Positions 28,601 to 36,910 of a stretch of 64,000 bases of DNA are shown here, piece by piece. The position numbers and the translations under genes are program-made. The notes below the pieces were generated by a model that made no database searches, was not told the origin of the DNA, and saw only the letters and a list, made by a program, of their open reading frames with translations. Location: assembly GCA_034111045.1 (NCBI GenBank), contig JAWUYA010000044.1:23832-87831 (forward strand), read 5' to 3'. Each line of letters starts with the position of its first letter. Position 1 is the stretch's first letter. This stretch comes from JALJPB01 sp034111045 (lineage in GTDB: Bacteria; Pseudomonadota; Gammaproteobacteria; Enterobacterales; Alteromonadaceae).

Positions 28601-28701
28601 TTATTATCTGGGTTAACTTGGTGAGCTACATCATCAATATAAATGGTAACCTGCTTACTTTTTATCTTAATATCGTCTTTATTGGCATTATTATCACTCA
28701 T
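25669..28701 (-). CDS. nuoG: NADH-quinone oxidoreductase subunit G (enlarged)
   Basis: Large iron-sulfur subunit of the peripheral arm. The N-terminal 2Fe-2S region (PYFCWHPSMGSVGACRQCAV), the HPHDCPVCAEGGECHLQD and HEMNRCITCYRCVRF cluster blocks, and the extra N7 site (ICAHCSIGC ... FLCDRGRFG) are intact. The molybdopterin-oxidoreductase-like body follows, with a block near SGRTAQMANISVHE and WAPGWNSNQS that matches E. coli. The protein is 1010 residues against about 908 in E. coli; the extra length is mostly C-terminal to WAPGWNS. ATG 28701 lies one base after the nuoF stop and has AGGGGAG upstream; an in-frame start further up is unlikely. Confidence 0.96.
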   Translation of the reverse strand: MSDNNANKDDIKIKSKQVTIYIDDVAHQVNPDNNLLAGVLSEKINLPYFCWHPSMGSVGACRQCAVTQFQDEDDTRGRMVMSCMTPVTEGMRIGLNDKSSEKFREQVIGAMMTNHPHDCPVCAEGGECHLQDMTVMTGHTIREYQGSKRTFTNQYLGELVGHEMNRCITCYRCVRFYKDYAGGDDFGVYGSANHVYFGRQSDGELESEFSGNLVEVCPTGVFTNKLFSAHYSRKWDLQSAPSICAHCSIGCNTSIGERYGSVRRVVNRFNHDINGYFLCDRGRFGIGFVNSDKRIRQTKGIEFKGVQLTNLDLAKSLVHFRGQTFIGIGSERASLEANFYLKQLVGSSHFSAGLSNKEMALAAQHQKLIQNYQAPSLAKIEQSDLVIIIGEDITQTSPRMALSVRQALRNKSVELASAMGIPSWQDAAVRTIGGEQLSPLFSINSMTTKLDGVSKQCLILSPDTILHCLSVFNEMLMHSINGKGINLTNDGLLAEEHLVFVKSLVRALLAAKNPLIVTGWSLQSAQLFEQINQCMTTLHSEAFCAHNQDANKVNLAVLPRECNSTGLLSMIDKKTLSIDDILETLAKGFVNNATKNKIDGIVLLEQELGSLTESQTKTLRAHTKTLIVLDHSQSRISELADIVLPVAAVSEGNGHYVNYQGIVQQYYQVHPPVLPIQDSWRWLDSLANCIFSPNKTNQENVHHHSLKELNDYLNHEFEDWPINSQNIDQSNGEANKGIARQTHRASGRTAQMANISVHESKTTQSTFDDFNFSMEGLANSSSTTDEMPFTWAPGWNSNQSINQYQNEVGGTLLNGAEQLRLSINANETLMDKWSVSPADLDQINTSEELREGTINEKKNQSNTFIFVNQTSWHHGDWQTRTVPEFTQLHQTNTISLSEKYLDEQGWQEGQYLALSFELADDVISTLAIVTLVENMPKGLAFAQVFELTARQTNLNLIVTLPSQASITQHQEKELARLNQAKIDKVNVLQQLKINDQCIPIRLVAGGLDDV

Positions 28702-28702
28702 A

Positions 28703-30082
28703 TTAAAGCTCCCCTTGCTTAACAGCAGCGTTAGCATAACTAGCCGAATGGATTGAGCATGCTCGTGAATGATGAGAGGAGTAAGGGCAACAGCCTTGGT
28801 CTATATGCTGTTCAAATTCATCATGAAAGTACCTTAACGCACTTTTTAAAGGCTCAACCGCACCGGGGGCAAGAGCACAATGTGTTTTTCCTAACCACAT
28901 AAAATCACACAAATTGGCTAGAGTATCTAGGTCATCAACGCTACCTTGACCGATTTCAATCCGTGTTAATACTTCAACAGCCCAAGGCGTGCCATCACGA
29001 CATGGTGTACACCAACCACATGACTCTTGTGCAAAAAATCGTAATATATTAAGTACCATAGCCACCGGACAGTTTTGATCATCAAGGACAATTAAACCGC
29101 CAGTGCCTAATCGACTCCCCGCTTTAGCGATAGAATCAAAATCCATTGGCGTATCCAAGTGTTCAGGAAGTAAAAAGTCGGTTGAAGCTCCACCTGGCAA
29201 CAAACCTTTTAGCTTTAAACCATCTAACATGCCGCCAGCATGAGTATATAAAACTTCTCGAATAGTTGTCCCCATAGGTAATTCCCAAACACCTGCCGAC
29301 TTGATTCTTCCGCAAGCAGCATAAAGTTTTGTTCCGGGGTCACTATTAGGTGATAACGCTTTAAACCAATCAGCGCCATTTTTGACAATGTGAGGTAAAT
29401 TACTCAAGGTTTCAACATTATTAACCACGGTAGGTTTACCAAACAAACCAATAAATTGTGGAAAAGGAGGTTTTGCTCTTGGGATTGCCCGCTTGCCTTC
29501 TAAGGCATTAATTAATGCGGTTTCTTCACCGCAAATATATCGTCCTGCACTGGTGTGAACATATAAATCAAGACCAAAACTGGTTCCTTGAATGTTTTGT
29601 CCTAACCAATTATTGCTATAAGCCTCGTCGATAGCCTGTTGTAATCTTTTTGCCGCAAGATGATATTCTCCACGAATAAATATATATGCACGATTTGCTT
29701 CAATGGTGTATGAAGCGATAATCATTGCTTCAATAAGTTGATGTGGAACTCCTTCTAATAAGTACCTATCTTTAAAGGTACCTGGCTCCATTTCATCTGC
29801 ATTACAGACAAGGTATTTAAATTCGGGAGCGTTGTCTTTTTTGCTGCCATCCTCATTAGTAAACATTGGCACACAGCTCCACTTCATACCGGTGGGAAAC
29901 CCTGCTCCCCCTCGACCTTTTAAACCAGAGTCGCTTACCATATTAAGCACTTGCGATGGCGTTAAGTCTTTTAAGGCGATACTTGCCCCTTGATAGCCGT
30001 CATTATTAATATACTCTTCGATGGATAACGGTTTATTAAGGTTAATTAATTGAGTAAGAGGTTTGTGATGTGTTGTCATCAT
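28703..30082 (-). CDS. nuoF: NADH-quinone oxidoreductase subunit F (NADH-binding, FMN)
   Basis: Entry subunit that oxidises NADH through FMN and cluster N3, 459 residues. Visible features are the Gly-rich NADH/FMN site GLKGRGGAGFPTGMKWS, the FMN region RGEYHLAAKRLQ and ICGEETALINALEGKRA, and the 4Fe-4S motif ESCGWCTPCRDG with the downstream Cys in KTHCALAPGA. Its ATG (30082, or the adjacent 30079) overlaps the nuoE stop, with AGGAGG just upstream. Confidence 0.97.
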   Translation of the reverse strand: MMTTHHKPLTQLINLNKPLSIEEYINNDGYQGASIALKDLTPSQVLNMVSDSGLKGRGGAGFPTGMKWSCVPMFTNEDGSKKDNAPEFKYLVCNADEMEPGTFKDRYLLEGVPHQLIEAMIIASYTIEANRAYIFIRGEYHLAAKRLQQAIDEAYSNNWLGQNIQGTSFGLDLYVHTSAGRYICGEETALINALEGKRAIPRAKPPFPQFIGLFGKPTVVNNVETLSNLPHIVKNGADWFKALSPNSDPGTKLYAACGRIKSAGVWELPMGTTIREVLYTHAGGMLDGLKLKGLLPGGASTDFLLPEHLDTPMDFDSIAKAGSRLGTGGLIVLDDQNCPVAMVLNILRFFAQESCGWCTPCRDGTPWAVEVLTRIEIGQGSVDDLDTLANLCDFMWLGKTHCALAPGAVEPLKSALRYFHDEFEQHIDQGCCPYSSHHSRACSIHSASYANAAVKQGEL

Positions 30083-30657
30083 TTATCCTCCTGCTCTAAA
30101 GTTCTATTTTTTGATTTCAGCGTCTTTTGGCTCAGTTCATTAAGGATGGCAATAGCTTTCTCTGGTGTTAACTGCTCGTAATGTTTATCTGCGATCATCA
30201 TTACTGGTGCTTTGTCACAGCCACCTAAGCAAACATTTGACAACAAAGTAAACATTCCATCAGCGGTGGTTTGTCCATAATCGATAGCTAGATGAGACTT
30301 AATGGCTTCAAGTACCTTGGCATAGCCTAATAAATGACAACTGATACTGTCACAGATATGAATAACGTGATGACCTACTGGTTGGCGATATATTAAATTA
30401 TAAAAAGTAGCAACACCTTCAAGTTGTGCTGTTGATATTTTTAATAATTGAGAAATAGCTAATAAACTGTCATCACTGACCCAACTACGACCAGCTTGGA
30501 CAATTTTTAGCGCCTCAATACCTGCCGCCTCTTTGGTTTCCATAATGCTAACTTCATGTTCAATTTCACTTATTTCATCATCTGTTAAATATTGACGATA
30601 ATCTAAGTTAACCGATTTAATGATTTGAACATTGTGTTCTTGTGTCACTTGAGTCAT
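30079..30657 (-). CDS. nuoE: NADH-quinone oxidoreductase subunit E (2Fe-2S)
   Basis: Thioredoxin-fold subunit with cluster N1a. The four ligands lie in CDSISCHLLG and LSNVCLGGCDKAP. An ATG at 30681 opens the frame but has no ribosome-binding site. ATG 30657 has TGGAGA at good distance and gives 192 residues, nearer the family size (166 in E. coli), so it is preferred. The C-terminus overlaps nuoF. Confidence 0.95.
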   Translation of the reverse strand: MTQVTQEHNVQIIKSVNLDYRQYLTDDEISEIEHEVSIMETKEAAGIEALKIVQAGRSWVSDDSLLAISQLLKISTAQLEGVATFYNLIYRQPVGHHVIHICDSISCHLLGYAKVLEAIKSHLAIDYGQTTADGMFTLLSNVCLGGCDKAPVMMIADKHYEQLTPEKAIAILNELSQKTLKSKNRTLEQEDK

Positions 30658-30704
30658 ATGTTCTATTTCTCCAGAGCTCATTAATGTGCAATATTCTTAT
30701 TTTC

Positions 30705-32513
30705 TTATCTATCAACATCTGCCATGACGTAATCAACACTGCCTAAGGTTGCTATTAAATCTGCCACCATTTGGCCTTTACAAATAGCTGGCAACATTTG
30801 TAAATGAGGAAAGCTAGGTGTCCGAATGCGAGTACGGTAACTCATTGTGCTGCCATCGCTTATTAGGTGATAACCCATGATGCCTTTAGTCGCTTCAACA
30901 AACATTGATACTTCTCCGGCAGGAATAACGGGGCCCCAAGAAACATTGACAAAATGTGGAATCAGGGTATCAATATCGGTCATTGTTCTAGATTTATCTG
31001 GCGGTGTAGTTTGAGGGTGATCTGCCTTATAAGGACCCTCGGGCATATTATTAAGGCACTGCTCAATAATACGAATACTTTGACGCATTTCTTCAACTCG
31101 AACGCGACAACGATCATAACAATCGCCTTTGTGGCCAAGTGGTACTTCAAAATCAAATTGATCATAGCCACTGTAAGGTCTTTGTTTTCTTAAATCCCAA
31201 GAATAACCGGTCGCCCTTAAACCTGGTCCAGTTACGCCCCAATCTATCGCCTCTTGAGTAGAATAACTGCCAACATCTACTGTTCTTTGTTTTAAAATAG
31301 AGTTTTGCATGACCATTTTTTCATATTCATCTAACCGTTTTGGTAAGTAATTTACATATTCTCGTACTAACTTATCCCAACCAATAGGTAAGTCTTGGGC
31401 AACACCACCAATTCGAAACCAACTAGGGTGCATGCGAGCGCCCGTGAACGCTTCGATAATGGCAAAAAGCTTTTCTCGGTCGATAAACATATAGAATATC
31501 GGCGATAATGCACCGATATCTTGGGCAAATGTGCCATAAAAGAGTAAATGACTTAAAATACGAAACATTTCTGAGGTCATAATTCGTATCACTTTGGCTC
31601 GATCTGGTACCGTTATCCCTGCGAGCTTTTCCACTGCCATAACATAGGGAAAATTGTTCATCACACCGCCAAGATAATCTATGCGGTCGGTGTATGGAAT
31701 ATAGCTATGCCAAGACTGTCTCTCACCCATTTTTTCCGCGCCACGATGGTGATAACCAATATCGGGTACACAATCAATAATCTCTTCGCCGTCCATCTGT
31801 AAAACAATACGAAAGGCGCCATGAACACTTGGGTGGTTAGGGCCCAGATTAAGAAACATGAAATCATCATCTTTGTTTTTACGTTTCATACCCCAAGCCT
31901 CAGGGATAAACTTTAATGCTTGTTGTTCTTTATCTTGTTGATCAGGCGTTAAAGTAAAAGGGTCCATCTCAGTGGCACGAGCAGGATGAGTTTTGAGTAG
32001 TGGATGGCCTTGCCAGGTATTTGGCATTAATATCCGTGTTAAATAAGGGTGACCATCAAAAACAATGCCAAACATATCCCAAATTTCACGCTCATACCAA
32101 TTAGCATTTTTCCAATATTGACAGACACTGGCTAAGGTTTTATCCGATGAAGTTAAGGCAACCTTTATCCTTATATCTTGATTACGGCCATGTGAGCGAA
32201 GATGATAACTGATAGTAAAGTCACTAACATGAGCGGCTTTATGTTGACGTTCGGTTTCATCAATAGCCGCAAGATCAAAACACATAGTGAAAGGGTCACT
32301 AAGCTCAAATCGAACAAGTTGCATTAAAACTGATAATTGATTTTTATCAACCCAAAAGCTGGGTATATCATCAACTATGTTTTCAATAGCGGTAACAGGA
32401 GTTAGATCTAGCTCAGGGCTAACTCTTGTTATTTCATCAATGATTGAGTTAGAAAATAACATCTGCCAATCATTACTCTTGCTAAAATCAATTTGTCTAT
32501 TAATCTTGCTCAT
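30705..32513 (-). CDS. nuoCD: NADH-quinone oxidoreductase fused subunit CD
   Basis: A fusion of NuoC (about residues 1-190) and NuoD (about 205-602), the arrangement seen in E. coli and other gammaproteobacteria. NuoC has WYEREIWDMFGIVFDGHP. NuoD has NLGPNHPSVHGAFR, GYHHRGAEKMGERQSWHSYIPYTDRIDYL and the end LGSVDYVMADVDR, forming the quinone site with NuoB. A TTG at 32516 opens the frame, but ATG 32513 has AAGGA at seven bases. nuoB ends 9 bp upstream. Confidence 0.97.
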   Translation of the reverse strand: MSKINRQIDFSKSNDWQMLFSNSIIDEITRVSPELDLTPVTAIENIVDDIPSFWVDKNQLSVLMQLVRFELSDPFTMCFDLAAIDETERQHKAAHVSDFTISYHLRSHGRNQDIRIKVALTSSDKTLASVCQYWKNANWYEREIWDMFGIVFDGHPYLTRILMPNTWQGHPLLKTHPARATEMDPFTLTPDQQDKEQQALKFIPEAWGMKRKNKDDDFMFLNLGPNHPSVHGAFRIVLQMDGEEIIDCVPDIGYHHRGAEKMGERQSWHSYIPYTDRIDYLGGVMNNFPYVMAVEKLAGITVPDRAKVIRIMTSEMFRILSHLLFYGTFAQDIGALSPIFYMFIDREKLFAIIEAFTGARMHPSWFRIGGVAQDLPIGWDKLVREYVNYLPKRLDEYEKMVMQNSILKQRTVDVGSYSTQEAIDWGVTGPGLRATGYSWDLRKQRPYSGYDQFDFEVPLGHKGDCYDRCRVRVEEMRQSIRIIEQCLNNMPEGPYKADHPQTTPPDKSRTMTDIDTLIPHFVNVSWGPVIPAGEVSMFVEATKGIMGYHLISDGSTMSYRTRIRTPSFPHLQMLPAICKGQMVADLIATLGSVDYVMADVDR

Positions 32514-32522
32514 CAATGATCC

Positions 32523-33161
32523 TTAGCAGTTGTCTGGTGAGTCTAAATTAGTGACTTGCATTCGATGTTCTTGCTTAATATCTCTTAAAGAAGGCTTAGC
32601 TATAGGTTTAATAGTTTGCTGACCTACCGTCCAACTTAAGGGCCTCGGTTGATGTGCTATGGTATTTTGCAAAAGTAATAAACCTTCAAGTAACGCTTCA
32701 GGACGAGGCGGACACCCAGGTACATAAACATCAACAGGAATAAATTTATCAACCCCTTGCACTACGCTATAAATATCATACATGCCACCGGAATTTGCAC
32801 ATGAGCCCATCGAAATAACCCAACGCGGTTCTAATAGTTGTTCATATAAATGCTTAATTACAGGAGCCATTTTTCTAAAACAAGTGCCTGAAATCACCAT
32901 TAAGTCAGCCTGACGAGGCGTTGCCCTGATAACCTCTGCACCAAAACGTGCAATATCATGTCGAGAGGTAAAACTTGTGGCCATTTCAACGTAACAACAA
33001 CTTAAACCAAAGTTAAATGGCCAGATAGAGTTTTTTCGTCCCCAATTAATCATGTCATCGAGCTTTGCCACAAAGACACTGCGTTCAAGTTCTTTTTCTA
33101 ACTCAGCTTTTTCAAAGCCCATTTGCTCATCAAGTTTAGCTTTTGTTAATGACCACTCCAT
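32523..33161 (-). CDS. nuoB: NADH-quinone oxidoreductase subunit B (cluster N2)
   Basis: Carries the terminal cluster N2 next to the quinone site, 212 residues. The ligand segments are LSCCYVEMA, GTCFRKMAP, MGSCANSGGMYDIYS and VPGCPPRPEALLEG. An unusual N-terminal helix-like segment (residues 8-30, Glu/Lys-rich) precedes the core. The ATG overlaps the nuoA stop as TAATG. Confidence 0.97.
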   Translation of the reverse strand: MEWSLTKAKLDEQMGFEKAELEKELERSVFVAKLDDMINWGRKNSIWPFNFGLSCCYVEMATSFTSRHDIARFGAEVIRATPRQADLMVISGTCFRKMAPVIKHLYEQLLEPRWVISMGSCANSGGMYDIYSVVQGVDKFIPVDVYVPGCPPRPEALLEGLLLLQNTIAHQPRPLSWTVGQQTIKPIAKPSLRDIKQEHRMQVTNLDSPDNC

Positions 33162-33652
33162 TATGATTTCCCTTTACTCTTGTGTTGATGACTAGGATGT
33201 TGTTCTTTAAAAGGTAAATGACGATGTTTAAGCTCTAACGCGCCAATACGGCATAAATAAATTAATGCCACTAATAAAATAACAATAAAAATACTGGCTT
33301 CAATAAATCCCGGCCAACCCACTTCATCAAAAGCGATAACCCATGAAAATAAAAATATGGTTTCCAAATCAAAGATTACAAAAAATATGGCATAAAGAAA
33401 AAAATGATTGGTAAAACGGGTGTGATTATTCGTGTTTATTTTTGAATGGTTATCTGTGCGGTTTACGTGTGTTTTTACTGACTCATTGTTAGCACTTACG
33501 GCAACAATGCCTGATTCATACGGGGTATTTTTAGCTGGGGCTTTAGTTTTAGGGCCGATGATATAAGATAAAATCATCATCCCCACCAGCATGATGACTA
33601 AAATCATAAAAAACGCCATAATCGGCCATAGCTCTGCTATTTGGCTAGACAT
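33161..33652 (-). CDS. nuoA: NADH-quinone oxidoreductase subunit A with enlarged first loop
   Basis: ND3 homologue, three membrane helices (about residues 10-33, 84-106 and 114-136). The conserved PYESG and FFVIFDLETIFLFSW are present. Between them the first loop has about 20 extra residues, rich in Asn, Thr and His (residues 52-78), compared with E. coli NuoA. The protein is 163 residues against 147. ATG 33652 has AAGGGGA at seven bases; a GTG at 33658 is the alternative. First gene of the nuo operon. Confidence 0.95.
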   Translation of the reverse strand: MSSQIAELWPIMAFFMILVIMLVGMMILSYIIGPKTKAPAKNTPYESGIVAVSANNESVKTHVNRTDNHSKINTNNHTRFTNHFFLYAIFFVIFDLETIFLFSWVIAFDEVGWPGFIEASIFIVILLVALIYLCRIGALELKHRHLPFKEQHPSHQHKSKGKS

Positions 33653-33953
33653 ATGCACTTCCCCTTAAGCTTTTAATTGTTTGATTATTTATGTTTATAT
33701 ATTATTAAAATGCTAAAAACACCCTAACAAATAATAACTGCAAATACAATTACTCATTTAAATCAATTACTTACGTTGTTTTTGGTGTGATGCAATCTGT
33801 GTTAATACAGACATATCAACAAAAGGAGAGTCTGCTCAAGCAGCTTAATTGTAATAGATTATATTATTGTTTTTTTATTCTGGGTGGCTATTTACCTCTT
33901 GGATGCAATTTAGCACCATCATTTATTATTATTTTTAAGTAAATACTCGCGGG

Positions 33954-33975
33954 TTGATTGATACAGAGCAATCAA
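33954..33975. repeat. Inverted repeat in the nuo upstream region
   Basis: TTGATTG, eight bases, CAATCAA: perfect 7-bp arms about 300 bp upstream of nuoA. The half-site TTGAT resembles one half of an FNR/CRP-type site, but the spacing is too wide for the usual TTGAT-N4-ATCAA. It may be a dimer operator or a weak hairpin. Confidence 0.4.
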
Positions 33976-34028
33976 AAGTACTAACCGTATGAGTAAATTA
34001 TAGAAAAGAATATTAATTTTGCATGATT

Positions 34029-34052
34029 AAATTATAAAATTATAAAATTATA
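34029..34052. repeat. Three tandem copies of an AT octamer
   Basis: AAATTATA occurs three times in a row without mismatch. Pure A/T low-complexity repeats are common in AT-rich spacers, but exact octamer periodicity can be slippage-prone. It lies about 380 bp upstream of nuoA. Confidence 0.6.
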
Positions 34053-34390
34053 ATGATTATATTGCATTTGACGGGGCTGGTTTGGGGGGATAAAGATGAA
34101 AATTAAATGACTAAAGCTTAAACAATAATTGCCTTTACTATTGGTTTACACCGATACTGCTAATGCATATTTGTGTAGAAGGTTAAAAATAAATAGTTAT
34201 TTAGTTATTCGTTTCAACATAGTGTCATGAATCTCTATTGAAAACTATTTGTCAGTAATGTAACTACTGTTATTAACTATCTAAATAAGTTTGTGACTAG
34301 CTTGCTAAAATCACCTGGTAAAACTACTCACGAAGAGTTATCTGGTATTTATAGAAGGCGAACTTAATACTGTAATCATGCTAAAAGTGT

Positions 34391-36781
34391 TTACTCGTCA
34401 CTCCCACTTAATAATTCTGAAAATTTACCTAACTTATCAAGTACCATTGCATGAATAGATTTTTTTGGATAACGTCCAGTTCGACTAATTATTCCAGCAG
34501 GCGTTGCCATCAAAATTTCTAAGGCTTGATCAATGTCTTCAACAGCATATATTGAGAATTCGCCTTGTTCAACAGCGTTAATAACTTCCTGAGATAACAT
34601 TAAATTGATCATATTTGTCATTGGCACAATAACCCCTTGAGAACCGGTTAATTCAGTATCTTTACAAAGTTGATAAAAGCCTTCTATTTTTTCATTCACG
34701 CCACCAATAGATTGGACTTCACCATGTTGGTTAATCGAGCCAGTTATCGCTAAACTTTGATCTATTGGTAAATGAGTTATCGCAGAGATAAGTGCACAAA
34801 GCTCAGCCATTGAGGCGCTATCTCCGTCTATATGACCATACGATTGTTCAATCGCAATATTGGCTGAAATAGCAACAGGAAAGTCTTGTCCGTATTTATG
34901 ACCTAAATATCCAGTGAGTAACAGTACACCTTTTGAGTGAATTGATTTACCTAAATCAACTTCTCTCTCAATGTCGGTAACCCCTTCATTCCCTGCATAA
35001 ACGGTGGCAGTAATTCTTGCTGGTGTGCCAAAAACACTATCACCAATCTCTAAAACAGTTAAGCCATTAACTTTACCTACTTTTTGACCTTTAGTATTAA
35101 TTAATACTTGTCGTTCTTTAATTTCACTGAGCCAGGTTTCGCTCATTCGTCCCGTCCGTCTTTGTTTTGCTCTAAGTGCCAGATTTATATGTTCAGCCGT
35201 TATCTCGCTATCGACGCTTTGCTTGGTCCATATGTAATTAGCCTCATCTAGCAGATCATTAACCTGAACAATATTAGAAGAAATTTTATCCTGATGTTCA
35301 GAACGCCTTAAGGCATAACGCACTAATTCAACGACCGCATCATCAGCAACCAATGGGTAGCTATGTTTGTGAGCACGTTGTCTGATTAAATTAGCGTAAG
35401 CAATTAAATTATCGTCATTTTTAACTAAGTGTCGATCAAAATCAGCGAGTACTCTAAATAGCTCAGTAAACTCTTGATCATATTCTTGTAAGGTATAGTA
35501 AATTTCAGGGTCGCCTAGTAGAACAATCTTCACTTGAAGTGATATTTTTTCAGGTTGTAGGCTATAAGACCCGGGTTGACTAAATTCAGAGTATGGATTT
35601 TCAATAGTGATTTGTTGGGTTTTTAAGGCTAGTTTTAACTTCGCCCATACCAGAGGTTGATTTAACAATTTTTCTGCATCTAATAATAAATAACCGCCAT
35701 TAGCTTTGTGCAAAGCTCCCGGTCTAATTAAGCGATAACTTGTGTAAGTTGCTCCTTGGAAGCTAGCAAAATCAACATGACCAAACAAATTTTGATACGT
35801 TGGATTTTGCTCATAAACAACAGGCGATCCCTCTTCCGGTTCACGTGCAACTAATAAGTTGGGTAAAAACTGTTCAACCATTAATTTGCGATTATCTTTA
35901 TCGTTTGGCGGTTCGTTACTTTCATCGGCTAGAATTTCTAATACTGAATCAACTACATGCTCTTTTACTTTAGATAAATATTTAAGCACACCAATATTAC
36001 TAGCGAATTCATGTTCTAATTCTTTTAATAATGGACGGATACCTTGCTCTGCAGTTTCATGTTTGAGTTTACGTAATTTATCCGATGACACACGCTTCCA
36101 TAAAGGAAGTTCGAGTAATTGTTCAGAAAGTAAGTCTTCTAAAAGCGCTAAACGTTGGTAAAAGTCAGCGCGTTCTTCTTCTTTAAGGTTCGCAAACTCT
36201 TTATCATCTAATGCCTTACCATCAACTAACATTGAAAAACCAATTTCACCATCTTCTTCAAATAAAATGACACTTTGTTTTAATGCGGTTTCTTCAACAA
36301 TTGATATTGCCTCATCATATTTTTTATTAAATTCACGGTCTACGGCCGCTTTTTTTCGTTGATAGCCAGGGTTATCAAATATCTCTGGAAATAAATCGAT
36401 CAGCTCATCAATAAAGGTATTAATACGCGCAAGAAGTTGTTTACCCGCACCTGGACTAACATAGAGTTTAAATGGTGCATGATTATCATCAAAATTATTA
36501 ATATAACACCACTCTGGCGGTGTTTTTTGATCAGCTGCTAAACGAGTCAACATTTGTTTGATTAAGGTTAACCGACCTGTACCATGCTCTCCCATAGCAA
36601 ATACATTAAAACCTACCGCATTCATTGACAGACCAAAATCTAATGCTTCTTTAGCACGTTCATGACCAATAAAACTTTGTTCTGTTTGTGAAGATTTGGG
36701 TGAATGAGAGAAAAGTTTTTCGGTTATATTTGCTGTTAATTGATTTGGATTAAGGCGCAATTGGTCAACAGTTTTACTCAT
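34391..36781 (-). CDS. Lon-type (S16) AAA protease of the AAA_32 / LonB-like family
   Basis: A 796-residue protein related to E. coli YcbZ and longer homologues common in Shewanella. The N-terminal nucleotide-binding-like region has a degenerate Walker A: G64-E-H-G-T-G-R70-L, where Lys and Ser/Thr are expected. A helical region follows (about 110-300), then an AAA-like core with GGYLLLDAEKLL and FDRHL. The C-terminal Lon protease domain has the catalytic Ser in DGDSASMA and Lys in GGVNEKIEG. Substrates are unknown; it is likely an ATP-linked cytoplasmic protease. ATG 36781 has GAGA upstream, and tandem 15-bp repeats lie just in front. Confidence 0.88.
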   Translation of the reverse strand: MSKTVDQLRLNPNQLTANITEKLFSHSPKSSQTEQSFIGHERAKEALDFGLSMNAVGFNVFAMGEHGTGRLTLIKQMLTRLAADQKTPPEWCYINNFDDNHAPFKLYVSPGAGKQLLARINTFIDELIDLFPEIFDNPGYQRKKAAVDREFNKKYDEAISIVEETALKQSVILFEEDGEIGFSMLVDGKALDDKEFANLKEEERADFYQRLALLEDLLSEQLLELPLWKRVSSDKLRKLKHETAEQGIRPLLKELEHEFASNIGVLKYLSKVKEHVVDSVLEILADESNEPPNDKDNRKLMVEQFLPNLLVAREPEEGSPVVYEQNPTYQNLFGHVDFASFQGATYTSYRLIRPGALHKANGGYLLLDAEKLLNQPLVWAKLKLALKTQQITIENPYSEFSQPGSYSLQPEKISLQVKIVLLGDPEIYYTLQEYDQEFTELFRVLADFDRHLVKNDDNLIAYANLIRQRAHKHSYPLVADDAVVELVRYALRRSEHQDKISSNIVQVNDLLDEANYIWTKQSVDSEITAEHINLALRAKQRRTGRMSETWLSEIKERQVLINTKGQKVGKVNGLTVLEIGDSVFGTPARITATVYAGNEGVTDIEREVDLGKSIHSKGVLLLTGYLGHKYGQDFPVAISANIAIEQSYGHIDGDSASMAELCALISAITHLPIDQSLAITGSINQHGEVQSIGGVNEKIEGFYQLCKDTELTGSQGVIVPMTNMINLMLSQEVINAVEQGEFSIYAVEDIDQALEILMATPAGIISRTGRYPKKSIHAMVLDKLGKFSELLSGSDE

Positions 36782-36823
36782 GCAGAATCTCAGTATGAAT
36801 GTCGCATCATTAACTGATGATTA

Positions 36824-36852
36824 ATTAAACAGTTAATAATTAAACAGTTAAT
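36824..36852. repeat. Two direct 15-bp-spaced copies of ATTAAACAGTTAAT
   Basis: ATTAAACAGTTAAT occurs at 36824-36837 and again at 36839-36852, followed by a third partial ATTAAA. The octamer ATTAACTG also occurs on the opposite strand at 36809-36816. The array lies 43-72 bp upstream of the protease start, where promoter elements are expected, so it may be a repeated regulator site or slippage. Confidence 0.6.
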
Positions 36853-36910
36853 GATTAAATTTGATAATACCTTTAAGTGTACGCTAGCCTTATCTATTAG
36901 CAAAGGATCT

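Larger units (their letters stand above)
33653..34390. promoter_or_regulatory. Upstream region of the nuo operon
   Basis: About 740 bp with no supported gene. It must hold the nuo promoter and the 3' end of the Lon-type protease transcript, both leftward. Candidate control elements are TCTGT-N6-ACAGA (33796-33811), the inverted repeat TTGATTG-N8-CAATCAA (33954-33975) and three tandem copies of AAATTATA (34029-34052). None matches a well-known operator closely enough to name. No terminator with a T-run was found. Confidence 0.45.

Noticed and set aside
33796..33811. Second LexA box (CTGT ... ACAG) upstream of nuoA
   Set aside because: The spacer is six bases rather than eight, so it does not meet the LexA consensus.
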